In this document: positions 11,054-21,997 of the stretch, one piece after another
How positions within the stretch are numbered: position 1 is the stretch's first letter
Layout: the number at the start of each line of letters is the position of its first letter
NCBI GenBank assembly: GCA_964034945.1
Contig: OZ035962.1
Span: 23,097,530-23,161,529 of the forward strand
Direction: 5' to 3'
From: Chrysopilus asiliformis
Taxonomy: Eukaryota > Arthropoda > Insecta > Diptera > Rhagionidae
DNA: 64,000 nucleotides
Notes under the pieces: generated by a model
What the model was told of the DNA's origin: nothing
Databases searched by the model: none
Seen by the model: the letters and a program-made list of their open reading frames with translations, nothing else
Made by a program: the position numbers and the translations under genes

Positions 11054-11476
11054 CATCGAACCATTCATCGGACATAAACTACAACAGGGTGTTTGGGATG
11101 ACAAAAGATTTTGATTTCCGTCTGTGAACACCATAACTTACGAAAGGATTCAGCCAGACACTTGTATAGTTGCGTTTCTCGTAAATGACAAAGGTAAGTT
11201 CTTGAACGGGCAAAATCGGACCATTGCTTCCCTCCTCTCCTGTACAAACGAAACAGTGTTTTACAATTTTCTCGAAAATGGAGTCGCATTTTGAAAAAAT
11301 TATAAACTGTCAATAAAAAATCTGTAAATATGGTTGGATTTTTGTAATATCTTGGATTAAGATTTTTTCTGCACAGCTAATCGAAGTTAAAAAGTAAGAA
11401 TATACGGGAGCCACACCTTTTTTATTCAGGAAGGAGTTTTTAAAATTTTGGCTTGGTCAACTTCAAATGCAGTGAC

Positions 11477-11578
11477 GATGAAGGAATATGTTTGCTTTTG
11501 GTAAAAATATTGTATTTTCAAATGTGGTTTTAAATGGATTCCATACCTTATATCTCATTCAACTCTGATGAAAAAGAA
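11477..11578 (+). repeat. Family Q repeat fragment, copy 1
   Basis: This block (GATGAAGGAATATGTTTGCT ... CTCATTCAACTCTGATG) recurs at 54,228-54,313. In both places a family G MITE lies downstream: 88 bases away here, directly abutting there. The second copy has lost about 16 bases inside. Confidence 0.75.
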
Positions 11579-11665
11579 ATATCCAAATCGTTTCTTTTCT
11601 CAATTCAAAAAAGGGAAGACTGATTACTGTAGAATGCGAAAACTTACATTGCATGAGACGAATTT

Positions 11666-11952
11666 GACTGTGTTTACATTGGGATTCACTTTGAGGCGGC
11701 ACGTCTTTCGTCATTTTTCTGCCGTGTGCACACGGTTCGCTTCATCTGGATTCACTAAACCAGTTTCGTCAACAAAACTAAAGACACAGGTTTCAACGAC
11801 CAGACTCAAAAACCGGTTTGCGACTGAAAATTTTAAGTGAATCTAAATTTCGTTCGCTCTTTTTGGTTTCCTTCTCCACTGCGTCCCTCACCATCACTTG
11901 GCCGGAGCGAATGACGTGCCGCCTCAAAATGAGTTCTAATGTAAACACAGTC
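11666..11952. mobile_element. Family G MITE, copy 2 (287 bp)
   Basis: The inverted ends GACTGTGTTTACATTGGGAT / ATGAGTTCTAATGTAAACAC match copies 1 and 3. The flanks TTT and ATT match at two of three bases. A 90-codon frame at 11,568-11,840 merely overlaps it. Confidence 0.85.
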
Positions 11953-12264
11953 ATTGAAGTCTTTTGTATATCTACAATCTGAGATCTGAAAACTAGTTTA
12001 CTACAAATTTGGCCATATTCGTCGTTGTCTGTGATTTTCTTGCAGTCACGTTAAATACGAAAACTTTCATTTTCATTGGAATTTATGAGAAAAGTTAGCA
12101 TTTTATCGTTTTCATACATTTTTTTGTGCAATGTTTGTCCATATCCAATAGAAATGTTATGATTCACAAGAATTTTCCTTTATTCTTGTGTTGAGAATTA
12201 AGAACCTCCAATAATAGCGGAAAAAGGTTAAATAACAATCATGTATCTTGTAAATTTTATTTAA
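11953..12264. other. No gene seen
   Basis: AT-rich sequence with no recognised repeat or splice-supported frame. Confidence 0.4.
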
Positions 12265-12525
12265 TTACGAGTAAGTATCTTCAGATATATAACACTCGCC
12301 ATTGTGGTTGATCTTCCGAGGTCGTATTACGTGATGTTTTTGAGATTTTAATTCCATAGTTTGTCGTTTCTTACAACATTTTGCAATGTAGATAATAACG
12401 GTTTTATTAACCGCTTCTGAATATTTGTTCAGAACCAATAAATTAATTCCAACCGTAGATGTGATTTCGTAAAAAAATATAAAACTGGGCACCAGATCAG
12501 GAGGGAGACCAGTACCAGTTATCAA
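12265..12525 (-). CDS. Possible 3'-terminal exon, unknown protein
   Basis: The frame stays open for 86 codons and ends in SEDTYS-stop, with AATAAA four bases later. A plausible acceptor (CTCCCTCCTGATCTGGTGCCCAG) would start the exon at about 12,488, giving a segment with one hydrophobic helix (FIFFYEITSTVGINLLVL) followed by a basic cysteine-containing tail (IAKCCKKRQT). That would suit the last exon of a membrane protein. There is no ATG start and no recognised domain. A frame this long is expected occasionally by chance in 64 kb of AT-rich DNA. Confidence 0.22.
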   Translation of the reverse strand: MITGTGLPPDLVPSFIFFYEITSTVGINLLVLNKYSEAVNKTVIIYIAKCCKKRQTMELKSQKHHVIRPRKINHNGECYISEDTYS

Positions 12526-13673
12526 CAGTCGATAAAATGGAAAACTCCATAAGGTGCAGTCGATAATTTAGTTATCCGTCAACTTAATTCACTGTTGTTA
12601 CCTGAAACTGTTTGTATTTATAGAAATACCGGTGGATTGTCGGATAAAAAACCAATAATCGTCGGTAATCGAGTTCCGCAATTAACCATCATCATCTACT
12701 AATGGCAGAAAAAACGTTAAGAGCTATTGACTTGTGGCTCATTATTGCCGAATTTGTAAATTTCATTCAAATTTTAGTTTCAGGAAATTCAGCGATTACC
12801 CACCTAAAGAAGGTCGAATGCATTATTTTCTTGTAAATCGTCAGACGATTAATTAAATTATATTTAAAATAGTAAAGTTTTGATATTTGTAATGTCAATA
12901 ATTCCTGGGGCTTAATGTTCAATTTGTAGCTACAGTTTTTTGGAATTCCGTATTTGATCACATATTGTAATACAATATTTGACCTTTTCTTTAATGGTCA
13001 CAAAAGTTGTTAATATTTTTCGAATGCAAACAAAGAAATCAAAAATCTAATAAAAAAGTTGATACAAATTTAAAAGTCATTTTGTTTTAACGTTTCCTGG
13101 CAACCAACTGTTATTATTTTGAATTAAGAATAAATTTTTCGATCGCATTTGCTTATAAATTTGTTATTTCAAATATTTCCTGAATATTTTTACAGTAATA
13201 AAAATTCAATCTAAATTAAAGTGAAAGTTGTGATGTTGACAAAAATTATAAAAAGTATACGATGCGTAGATACTGCAACAAAAAAAGTTTTCTATATCGA
13301 TTAAAAAAGTTATTGAGCTCTTGGCTTTAAGAAAAGGCATTTTTGGATTATGATCAAAAGTCGAACTCTTATATGCCCAATAGTAAATAAAAGGCAAAAT
13401 CCGAGTGGAAAGTGAATGTGACACGGTATCAGTAACCTGAGCTATACCTTAATCAAGTTTAATGCCGAATGAATCAAATCCATGTATGTTTCTTTGTGAG
13501 CTAAAAAGGAAAGTACTTTTGATCAGTAAAAAATCCGTTTCAGGAAAAATTAGGAAGGAGTCTATAAAAAATTATGCTAAAATCATATATTTTATCTCTA
13601 TATCAGTTATTCACACATGTTCTCTATTGCATTTATTGTTTTGTTTTAGGTTTTTATATTAAGTTCATATATA
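12526..13673. other. No supported gene; AT-rich spacer
   Basis: Frames at 12,767-12,961, 13,206-13,424 and 13,462-13,662 lack starts, splice signals or recognisable composition. No repeat family of the window matches. Confidence 0.4.
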
Positions 13674-13845
13674 CAGTAGAATCCCGATAATTCGTACCCC
13701 GATAATTCGTATATCCCGCTAATTCGTATGAATTTGCTGGTCCCTTGAAAAAAATCCGATAATTCGTACTCCGATAATTCGTATATCCCGCTAATTCGTA
13801 TGAATTTGCTGGTCCCTTGAAATACGAATTATCGGGATTCTACTG
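13674..13845. mobile_element. 172-bp pogo/Tigger-like MITE
   Basis: The inverted ends CAGTAGAATCCCGATAATTC and GAATTATCGGGATTCTACTG are flanked by TA on both sides. These are features of pogo/Tigger elements of the Tc1/mariner superfamily. Inside, a unit of about 67 bp (CCGATAATTCGTA ... GGTCCCTTGAA) is duplicated in tandem, so the end sequence is repeated internally. Confidence 0.85.
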
Positions 13846-13849
13846 TATT

Positions 13850-14135
13850 TAGTTATCTGTATGTCGGTCTGTATGTCGCGACTCGAGATCGCGTCAAGAT
13901 AGTCACTTGAAATTTTTTGGGGTTGAGTGTTTTAAAAATCGCAGTTTTCTATTAACATTTGGAAAAAATACCTCCCAAACATAAATTTTTTTTTTGAAAA
14001 TTTCATTCCATCATATAAAATTTGTATCTCTAATGGTCCTTGAGTAATTTCGGGAAAAAAAATTTTCTACGTATTTTCTTCGAAACTTTAAATTATGCAG
14101 AGGAAAGTTTTGTGTTCACCACAACTGATATTTTT
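13850..14135 (+). repeat. Family K repeat, copy 2
   Basis: It opens with the TGTC-rich stretch (TCTGTATGTCGGTCTGTATG) and ends with CAGAGGAAAGTTTTGTGTTC / ACCACAACTGATA, matching the family K copy at 2.9-3.99 kb. It has only one of the two hairpin arms seen there. It follows the pogo-like MITE by 4 bases. Confidence 0.65.
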
Positions 14136-14989
14136 TAATGGAGACACATATTGTCATATCCAAGCCAAAGTGGTAAATATAAATTAAACATTTGAAATAG
14201 TTTTAAAATAACGTCCTTATTACATATACGTGAATCGATCAGATCAGCATAATTATATTAAAAATGTCCATTAATATTCAAATTGTTGATTACTTCTATC
14301 TATATTTATTTGTGTATTTGTATAAGTGGTAAACTTATTTAAAAGTGTAATTAGCAGGCACGCCACTGTATTCAGTTTCTCGGCTTCATTTAACCTCGAA
14401 GTGGACAATGGCAGACACAGACGGATCTAAAGCCATGTTTAATTATTCTATAAAGTTATCCAAAAGACGAAACTAACAACATGTTACCTACTCAATATGG
14501 ACACTGAATAGGAGCTCAGGCCAGAAGAAGTTCACCTTCCAGACGTTTTTGTTACAGACTCCACTCCACTTGACTTCGAGAAACAGAGAATTGCCAACTA
14601 ACTGTTATTTATAAGAACTTGCCATTTTCTGTCTGAAATCTCACTCCATTCTTGTATATTACCCAGAAATATATGCAAGTATGTAGAGGTGGATACTGAA
14701 AATTCCAGGTAAGGTAGGCAAATATGTGCCACTCAAAATGATTTCTGGTCATATCGACAAAACATACGTTAATGTACAATAATAAAAGCGTTATTAAATA
14801 CAAGTTAACAAAACTCTCGTTATTGGATTAGGTAACAAAAAACAAAATTCCTCACTTCACGAAATTCTTTTTAATAAAATATTTTTATCATGAAAACTAA
14901 TTATTCATTTGATAAATTGGTTAGATTTTTTCTTTTTTCGCCATTTTATAAAACTTTATGAATGTAAAATAAACCTTTTACCTTACAAG
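14136..14989. other. No supported gene
   Basis: A somewhat GC-richer block at 14,390-14,600 contains short frames on both strands but no splice-consistent gene. The minus frame at 14,609-14,803 has a hydrophobic start (YLITLLLLYINVCFVD) without an ATG. Confidence 0.35.
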
Positions 14990-15350
14990 TAAAAATTTGA
15001 AAATTTTTTTTGCTTTTATTTCTCATAAAAAATTTGAGGAAACTGATAATCACGTTATCTTAACAGAACCTTCCATTAACCTTACAGACTTCTTTATGCC
15101 AGAATGGATAAACCCCTAAATGAGAATTTTTCTGAAAAAATTGAGGAAAAGGATAGTCATGTTATCCTTACAGGACCTTCCGTTATTCTTTCAAGCACAA
15201 AGTAGTGAAAATATTGTCTTGTCATCGAAATTGCGTATGTGTGCAAAATTTCAAGTTAATCGGATGATTGTAAGCGGGTCAAAATTAGATTAAAAGATTT
15301 GACCCTGACAGACAAACACACACGAAAGCAAGCTAAATAAAAGCTTTTAC
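14990..15350 (+). repeat. Family N retroposon-like repeat, copy 1
   Basis: Two related clauses lie about 110 bp apart (AATTTGAGGAAACTGATAAT and AATTGAGGAAAAGGATAGTC, each followed by ACAG(A/G)ACCTTCC). They precede AAATTTCAAGTTAATCGGAT and an end reading AGCTAAATAAAAGCTTTTA. The second clause and the end recur at 57,985-58,240. Confidence 0.65.
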
Positions 15351-16651
15351 AAAAAGCGCCGCAGGCGAAAATCTTCATAGAAAGAGCTGCCATAGACAGA
15401 AAAGTTGTAAAAAATTCGACGTGGGCGAAACTTTTACATGGTAGCACCTCCAAGAATTTGTTCCTGCACCCCAAGGACTGCAGGCCCCTCAGGCTGGGCA
15501 CCTCCGCTCTATAAGTGAAGAACGAAAGGCAAATTTTTTTTTATTTGAAGTCTTCTATGATATTTCTCACAATTCATTTTGTCCCTCGAAACTGGATTCG
15601 AAAGAAATCGAAATCAGTGGAAACATACAAAAATACCATACCTATACTGATCCATAACGTCAACCGCACGGGCCCAAACATATTCCGCATACATGACTTT
15701 TGATCGACGTTTCTCTTTCGAAAAATTTCTTTCTCCACTTTCATGTCGATTTCGATGTTCAAATTGCTTAAGATTGCAATCTTCAAGATGTTAATGACGA
15801 TGATGGAACAAGTCATTACCGAATTTTTCTCTCATCTTGAGTTGATGAAGAAGTCGATACCACCTGCAGCCCTAGGGCCACCAGGCAAGATTCAATAGCC
15901 TGGGAACAACATCAAACCACTAAATCCTATTCGATTGTGGTTTCATTGTAGCAAACTTAAATATTCGCTTTGCAATCTTCGCCCAAGTTTTCTCCACTAC
16001 ACCGTTTCATGGGGTTTTTTTTTGTCAATAGGTGGTATTGAAAATGTGACTGAACTTTCTGCTATCGACCGTTTTGAATTTTAAGCTATCGAATTGTTTT
16101 GAGTGCGGTACAAAAAAAATTTCGACATTTGCTGAATTTCACCTACCGCTGATACGCTTGGTTACCAATAACAAATTTGAGTCTGCATAGACAAACCGCT
16201 CCAGGTGGAGTTTAAATTGTGGAACGATTGACAAAGACAGGATTTATGTGATTTTGGTCTTCAAAATTCGACTTGTTACAGGGCCACAATTTACTATTCA
16301 TCTTATAATCTCTGAAAGATATTTCAAACTCGATCAGTGAAACAAACACATGAACAATAATTCATAAAAAAAGAGAAAATAGGAATCCGGAAAGGAATTT
16401 CATCGTGGTTGAGTTTGTTCTCCCTCATTTATTATTTACATACGAGCACAACTTGAATTTATATTGGTATATAGTATTATTAATTGTTTTCCGGGAAAAA
16501 AAACTTGAAACATGACCGAATCTAGATATTGGTATGAAATAATTTTTGAATAAAATGTTTTAGTTTTAAAAGAAAAAAAACTAATCTTATAAAAAAAAGG
16601 ATTTTTTTAGGAAAATGTTCTTAGAAAGATAAAAACTTTTTTTTAGTAGAC
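15351..16651. other. No supported gene; some GC-richer pockets
   Basis: GC-richer pockets at 15,350-15,510 and 15,838-15,930 carry frames on the minus strand. The second has an acceptor-like GATGTTGTTCCCAG before AIESCLVALGLQ. Neither has a recognisable domain, start or polyadenylation signal. The rest is AT-rich and blank. Confidence 0.35.
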
Positions 16652-17258
16652 ACTAGCTTGTATACCCGTCGTTGCCGGGTTAAGTTTTTTCAATTTTTTT
16701 TTTATGGTTTATGTTGGAGCTAAACTTTAGGCCAATCGGCTCGGTAGTTTCCCCGCGAAAGGGTAACATAGAGGAAGAGCTAAGTTTCGAGATCACTTTA
16801 CCCCCTCCCCTTACTCCCCCACCTCTCGGGCTACTTTTGAATGGGTATATGTTGGGGCTGGACCCCCGACGAACATCTATGCCAAATTTCAGGCCAATCG
16901 GTTCAGTAGTTTCCTCGCGAAAGAGTAACATAGCGCAAAAACAAAGTTTCGAGATCACTTTACCCCCTCCCCTTACTCCCCCACCTCTCGGGCTACTTTT
17001 TAATGGGTATATGTTGGGGCTGGACCCCCGACGAACATCTATGCCAAATTTCAGGCCAATCGGTTCAGTAGTTTCCCCGCGAAAGAGTAACATAGCGCAA
17101 CAACTAAGTTTCGAAAACACTTTACACCCTCCTCTTACCCCCCCCCCCCCCCTCACCCGTGCTACTTTTCCGTATGCTTATGTTGGAACCAGAACTACCA
17201 CAGACACTCATGCCAAATTTCAAGTCAATCGGTTGAGCCGTTTTAGCGTGAAAGAGGA

Positions 17259-17289
<31 letters not shown>

Positions 17290-17316
17290 CCAACTTATTT
17301 TTATATATTAGTATGA
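16652..17316 (+). repeat. Family A repeat, copy 2 (two middle modules)
   Basis: It runs from ACTAGCTTGTATACCCGTCG to TATATATTAGTATGAT. Between the head and the ACAG-rich 3' module, a unit of 162 bp (GGGTATATGTTGGGGCTGGA ...) is present twice in tandem. Long open frames exist on both strands (201 and 158 codons) because the module lacks stops and its length is a multiple of three. They vary in module number between copies and are not a conserved protein. Confidence 0.85.
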
Positions 17317-18976
17317 TATGATATGCAAAATTAATTCAATTTTCGAGAAAAAATACTCGTTTGGCCTTGGAAATGCGTGGTAACGAAACGGTGGATTTTA
17401 CTATACATTTGCTATATATTTTTAATTTTTTATTCAAATGCAATGAAACATATGTATAATAATATGGCAGTATCACATATGCGCGACTTTTGTTATTAGA
17501 AAGTTGCTTTCTGTTTGAATTACTATTGAAATGTTCATCTGAACTGCAATTGAAAATTCTTTTATAAAAGTTTCATGGAAATAGTACATCAATTTTGCCG
17601 CACAAATACAGAGGGGGTTCGAAGAAAAGATGGCAGATTGATGAACAAAAATTTTCCTTGGAAGCGACTCGTCGAATACTAAAAATCAAGTCAATAATAC
17701 TACCAGCTCGTCACATATTTTGATTACATGTTGGTGCAATTTTTTAAAATCGGGTAAGAGTTTTTGCAATGATTCAATATTTCTTAATATCTGCTTATTT
17801 GGGACTGATCTTGGGATTTGAAATTTAATATCCATTTTTGACAAAAAACTGATTCGCCAACAATTAAAATAAACCTTTCCTTCCGAATTATCGAGGCTTG
17901 TTAGATAGCTTTCCCATACAAAATAGTTATTTAAAGTTCCATCAATGAAAAACGCCCGTGCAAAAAATCATTACTTTTTTTGAAAATGTTTCATGAATTT
18001 TAAATTGAACTGACCATAATTGAATTAATTTAGCCGTACCATTAAGAAACGCGCTAATCACACATAATTCACAGTTGATGAAATGATCGACGATCAAATT
18101 AATTTTATTTGCGATAACTACTTTTCTAAAGTATCTCATCTTCCCAGAATCCATCACAATATTAAATGAACAGTATTGTCTAAAATACAAAAAACATGCG
18201 ATTTTAACTCACCTGTAAATAACAGAAAAATTATTCAAATTAACATAGAACAAACAAATAATGTCTATAAAATTTAATGCTCAATAAAACAAAGGCTACG
18301 ATCTTTTTGTTTTAAAAGTCGGAAAGTTTTCTGTTGTACATTGACATTAACTTAACGGTGTTCAACAACCCACGAGCAATTTGTAAAAAAAAACAATTTA
18401 AAAACGTAACGTAGATCATGGTTGGGGCAATTGTCGGGGTCGTAAACACATCTGAAAGGTATTATTAACATAAAAATAATCATAACTTGATGAAACGTGA
18501 GAGATTCTTAACTGTTATGATAATTTGTTAATTTTTTCGTGTTTTTTCTATGTGGAAACTTTTTTTAGTACCTACTCTAAAGTGGGTTAAGTGAAAAAGT
18601 AACCTTGAGATTTCCCTTTCATTTCTATTTAAAATTCTTTCAACGGAAATAATTTTTTCTCTCAGATGTAAATTGTAGATTTTTATAACTTGTTACTTTA
18701 CTGAAATTTTGTTATAATCTCGAATTGAAAATTATTGGAACATATATTTCTGTTTTTACTTCTAGTGTGTAAAAATGTGATGTATGTACCAACAAAAAAT
18801 GATTACAACCCTATTTGAGATTCCAATTGTTTTTACTGCACTTCTAATATAAAAAAAAAGAAATTTTTTCGTAAAAAAATTATTTTGCGAAACAAATGTA
18901 TTGAGGATGCAAAGGTCTTGAGTCAATTCCAGCATGTTCAAGTTTTTTAGATTGTCAATACATCTCTCGCCTTTAA
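17317..18976. other. No supported gene; AT-rich spacer
   Basis: No recognised repeat, terminal inverted repeat or splice-consistent frame. The frame at 17,942-18,190 (-) has no further support. Confidence 0.4.
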
Positions 18977-19256
18977 CCCTCCGTCTACCATTGGGGTCAA
19001 TTTGACCCCACAGCGATAAAATTTTTCTCTAATTCTAGCCGTAATAGTTTTTGGATTTTGTAACTCCTTGACATTGTTTCTTTAAAAATTCTTCAGTGTA
19101 TTTTGCTGGAATTTATAGACATTATTGAAGTTTTTTCTAAGTGTAGGTACTCAGACATTTTCAATAACAACTAAAGGAAAATGGCTTATTACCGATTGGG
19201 GTCTAATTGACCCCAACGGTAGTTCTAGCAGGTTATTTTTTTCGGTAGACGGAGGG
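18977..19256. mobile_element. 280-bp piggyBac-like MITE with TTAA target
   Basis: The inverted ends CCCTCCGTCTACC / GGTAGACGGAGGG are flanked exactly by TTAA at 18,973-18,976 and 19,257-19,260. Subterminal palindromes GGGGTCAATTTGACCCC and GGGGTCTAATTGACCCC sit near each end. TTAA plus CCC ends are diagnostic of the piggyBac superfamily. It has no coding capacity. Confidence 0.9.
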
Positions 19257-19293
19257 TTAATGGGGGAAACCTTGCAAATGTAGTTATCCAATC

Positions 19294-19384
19294 CTGTTAC
19301 GAAACCACATTTTGAGGAAAGAAAACTGTTACGAAACCTCATTTTGAAGAAAGAAAACTGTTACGAAACCTCATTTTGAGGAGG
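19294..19384 (+). repeat. Three-copy 32-bp tandem repeat
   Basis: The unit CTGTTACGAAACCTCATTTT plus GAGGAAAGAAAA occurs at 19,294, 19,326 and 19,358 (the last partial), nearly identical. Confidence 0.9.
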
Positions 19385-19729
19385 TTAACATCTGATCAAA
19401 ATGTATAAGAACAAAAATCAATTCAACATTATTTAAAACACATTAAACACATTTTTTGGGGAAAAAATTTTGGGTATAGCATTACAAACATACATTTTTT
19501 TGAGAATTGAAAAAAATAATGATTAAATATTAGGTATTTTCGATAGTCTTTAAAACTCCATTTAGACATCCCAATTTTGCACCACCAAAGTTGAATACGA
19601 AGTAATTGATTGTGAGAAACAAATCAACAATGAATAAATTCATATACTTTTTTGTAATTAATTAAGAATTTAAAAAAAAAATAGCCATTCAATTTTCCCT
19701 TTCCAATTATAATGCGATTTTATTTCTTA
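19385..19729. other. No gene seen
   Basis: AT-rich spacer with no recognised feature. Confidence 0.45.
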
Positions 19730-20146
19730 CTAGGGGCTGTGCCCCGAACGGCTTCGCGGTTCACCCCCCATCCACAGGTCGGCCTCCGGCCGCGAGTTTA
19801 ACACTGCAAGAACTAAGTTTCGAGATAACTTTACCAACTCCCCCATATCTCGGGCTACATTTTAATGGGTCTATGTTGGGGCTGGACCACCGACGAACAT
19901 CTATGCCAAATTTCAGGCCAATCGGTTCAGTAGTTTCCCCGCGAAAGAGTAACATAGCGCAAAAACTAAGTTTCGAAATCACTTTACCCCCTCCCCTTAC
20001 TTCCCCCACCTCTTACTCCCTCCACCTCTCGTGCTTCTTTTCCGTATGCCTATATTAGAACCAGAACTACCACAGACTCTCATGCCAAATTTCAAGTCAA
20101 TCGGTCCAGCCGTTTTTGCGTGAAAGAGGAACAGACAGACATACAT

Positions 20147-20185
<39 letters not shown>

Positions 20186-20200
20186 CCAACTCATTTTTAC
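19730..20200 (+). repeat. Family A repeat, copy 3, with a family D head
   Basis: It starts with CTAGGGGCTGTGCCCCGAAC and GC-rich hairpins (GGCCTCCGGCC) like those at 25,695. It then joins the family A middle module (GGGTCTATGTTGGGGCTGGA) and 3' module with ACAG repeats. It passes without a gap into family B near 20,200, so A3 and B1 are fused and A3 has lost the usual TATATATTAGTATGAT end. Confidence 0.7.
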
Positions 20201-20317
20201 TTTTTTCTACGGAGTATAATAAAGTATTGTATTCATGAAAAATTTCGACCTCTTAATTTTGCCTAAAAAACATTTCCCGATCATTCCTGAGTCGATTGGA
20301 GTCATATTAAAAAAATG

Positions 20318-20985
20318 TCTTTCTGTCTGTCAGTCTGTCTGTCAGTCTGTCTGTCAGTCTGTCTGTCAGTCTGTCTGTCAGTCTGTCTGTCAGTCTGTCT
20401 GTCAGTCTGTCTGTCAGTCTGTCTGTCAGTCTGTCTGTCAGTCTGTCTGTCAGTCTGTCTGTCAGTCTGTCTGTCAGTCTGTCTGTCAGTCTGTCTGTCA
20501 GTCTGTCTGTCAGTCTGTCTGTCAGTCTGTCTGTCAGTCTGTCTGTCAGTCTGTCTGTCAGTCTGTCTGTCAGTCTGTCTGTCAGTCTGTCTGTCAGTCT
20601 GTCTGTCAGTCTGTCTGTCAGTCTGTCTGTCAGTCTGTCTGTCAGTCTGTCTGTCAGTCTGTCTGTCAGTCTGTCTGTCAGTCTGTCTGTCAGTCTGTCT
20701 GTCAGTCTGTCTGTCAGTCTGTCTGTCAGTCTGTCTGTCAGTCTGTCTGTCAGTCTGTCTGTCAGTCTGTCTGTCAGTCTGTCTGTCAGTCTGTCTGTCA
20801 GTCTGTCTGTCAGTCTGTCTGTCAGTCTGTCTGTCAGTCTGTCTGTCAGTCTGTCTGTCAGTCTGTCTGTCAGTCTGTCTGTCAGTCTGTCTGTCAGTAT
20901 GTCTGTCAGTCTGTCTGTCAGTCTGTCTGTCAGTCTGTCTGTCAGTCTGTCTGTCAGTCTGTCTGTCAGTCTGTCTGTCAGTCTG
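20318..20985 (+). repeat. (CTGTCTGTCAGT)n array, about 55 units
   Basis: A 12-bp unit is repeated almost without change over about 670 bp. I see one interior substitution, an A at 20,899. Because 12 is divisible by three, four reading frames stay open right through it and yield artificial peptides such as (VCQS)n and (TDRQ)n. It lies where the other family B copies have only a few TGTC units. Confidence 0.95.
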
Positions 20986-21637
20986 TGTACAAGATTTCTC
21001 AAAAACTAATAGAGCTAGCGCCATGAAATTTTATAGGCATGTTGGGTCCTGAAATGGGACGATCCTATCAACTTTTGGTGGAAATCGGTTAACCGGAAGT
21101 ATCCAAAATGGCGGTTTTTCAAAAATCGCAATTTCGTTCTTCTCGATTTACTCCCAAACTACGCGTTTTTTAGTGGCCTTAAGTATGACAAAACTTGGAG
21201 AAAATAAAATTTCCCACACTTTTGTCTTTAGCTATAACTCGATATCTCCACCTGTTATCGAGATAAACCGTTATTTCCAAAAAACAGTTTTTTGCGATTA
21301 TCTCGAAAACTAACGGGTTTTTGCTGACTGAATGCATGAAGTGAATTAATGAGAATGGCATTCTGCACAATTTTGTTTCTTACCGTTATCCGTTATATTT
21401 TACCGTTATTGAGATATTTTCATTATTATGTAAAAAATCATATTTTTGCGAATAATTTGCAAACTAACGGTTTTTCGACAAATCAGTTAAAAGAATAATT
21501 AAAGATGTTAACATTTTCTACATTTTTGCCATTTACCGTAAATTGATATCTGTTACCGTTCTCAAGTTATCTCAAATTTTGTACGTTTTTGATATTTTTG
21601 AATAAACCAAGAATTTATTGGGAGGTCGTCTTAGTCC

Positions 21638-21997
21638 GATATTACACTTGGCTTATTTAAGCCGGCAACTTTTGGGCTTAATAAGCCAATGTCCTTACAT
21701 TTGTGGCTTAAATAAATAAGCCAATCCTGTTTGCATATGCTACACAAGTTTATATGTGTGTGTGTGTGGACTCAAACCATTGAAATTGCTGCTGCTCATA
21801 TACTTCCCAAGATCTTTACCTGCTGACGGTCAGAACGAAAATGATTTCTGCCTACTACTTTTACCAAACCGGTTCACACGCTTTGCATGTATGCAGATTG
21901 TCGATAAGCCATGATTTCGAGTGGCAACTTTTCCCTCCTCAGTCGTTTCTCCCAAAAATCGGCTTAAGTAAGCCCGAAAGTTGCCGTGTGTAATATC
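21638..21997 (+). mobile_element. Family E MITE, copy 2 (360 bp), nested in family B
   Basis: The ends GATATTACACTTGGCTTATT and GCCGTGTGTAATATC match copy 1 at 10,381-10,740 in inverted order. The uninterrupted family B sequence at 30.1 kb (TTTTGAGGTCGTCTTTGGTT on the complementary strand) shows where it inserted. A short (TG)n tract at about 21,757 is specific to this copy. Confidence 0.85.

Larger units (their letters stand above)
10356..11300 (+). repeat. Family C repeat, divergent copy, carrying nested MITEs E1 and G1
   Basis: The stretch TTAGTATACCGTTTGT (10,745) and the block 11,075-11,300 (ACAACAGGGTGTTTGGGATG onward) align with the reverse complement of 34.8-35.04 kb, a family C relative. 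The copy is split by E1 (10,381-10,740) and G1 (10,768-11,053), both recognised by their own ends. It lacks the TGTC microsatellite except for a short CCGTCTGTG. Confidence 0.6.

Noticed and set aside
15838..15930. Minus-strand microexon AIESCLVALGLQ with acceptor and CAG|GTGGTA
   Set aside because: The donor is weak, the exon would be 36 bases, and no neighbouring exon fits in phase. Noted in the spacer entry only.
16680..17316. 201-codon plus-strand and 158-codon minus-strand frames with PNFRPIGSVV repeats
   Set aside because: They follow the family A modules, change length with module number, and are broken differently in each copy. Non-coding repeat.
20234..20985. Regular repeats as a CRISPR array
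   Set aside because: There are no spacers; the 12-mers are contiguous, and the context is eukaryotic.
20235..21052. Four long open frames (231-263 codons) of (VCQS)n, (TDRQ)n, (LTDR)n and (CLSV)n
   Set aside because: They are all readings of the 12-bp microsatellite, whose unit is divisible by three and lacks stops. No start context, splice signal or conservation.
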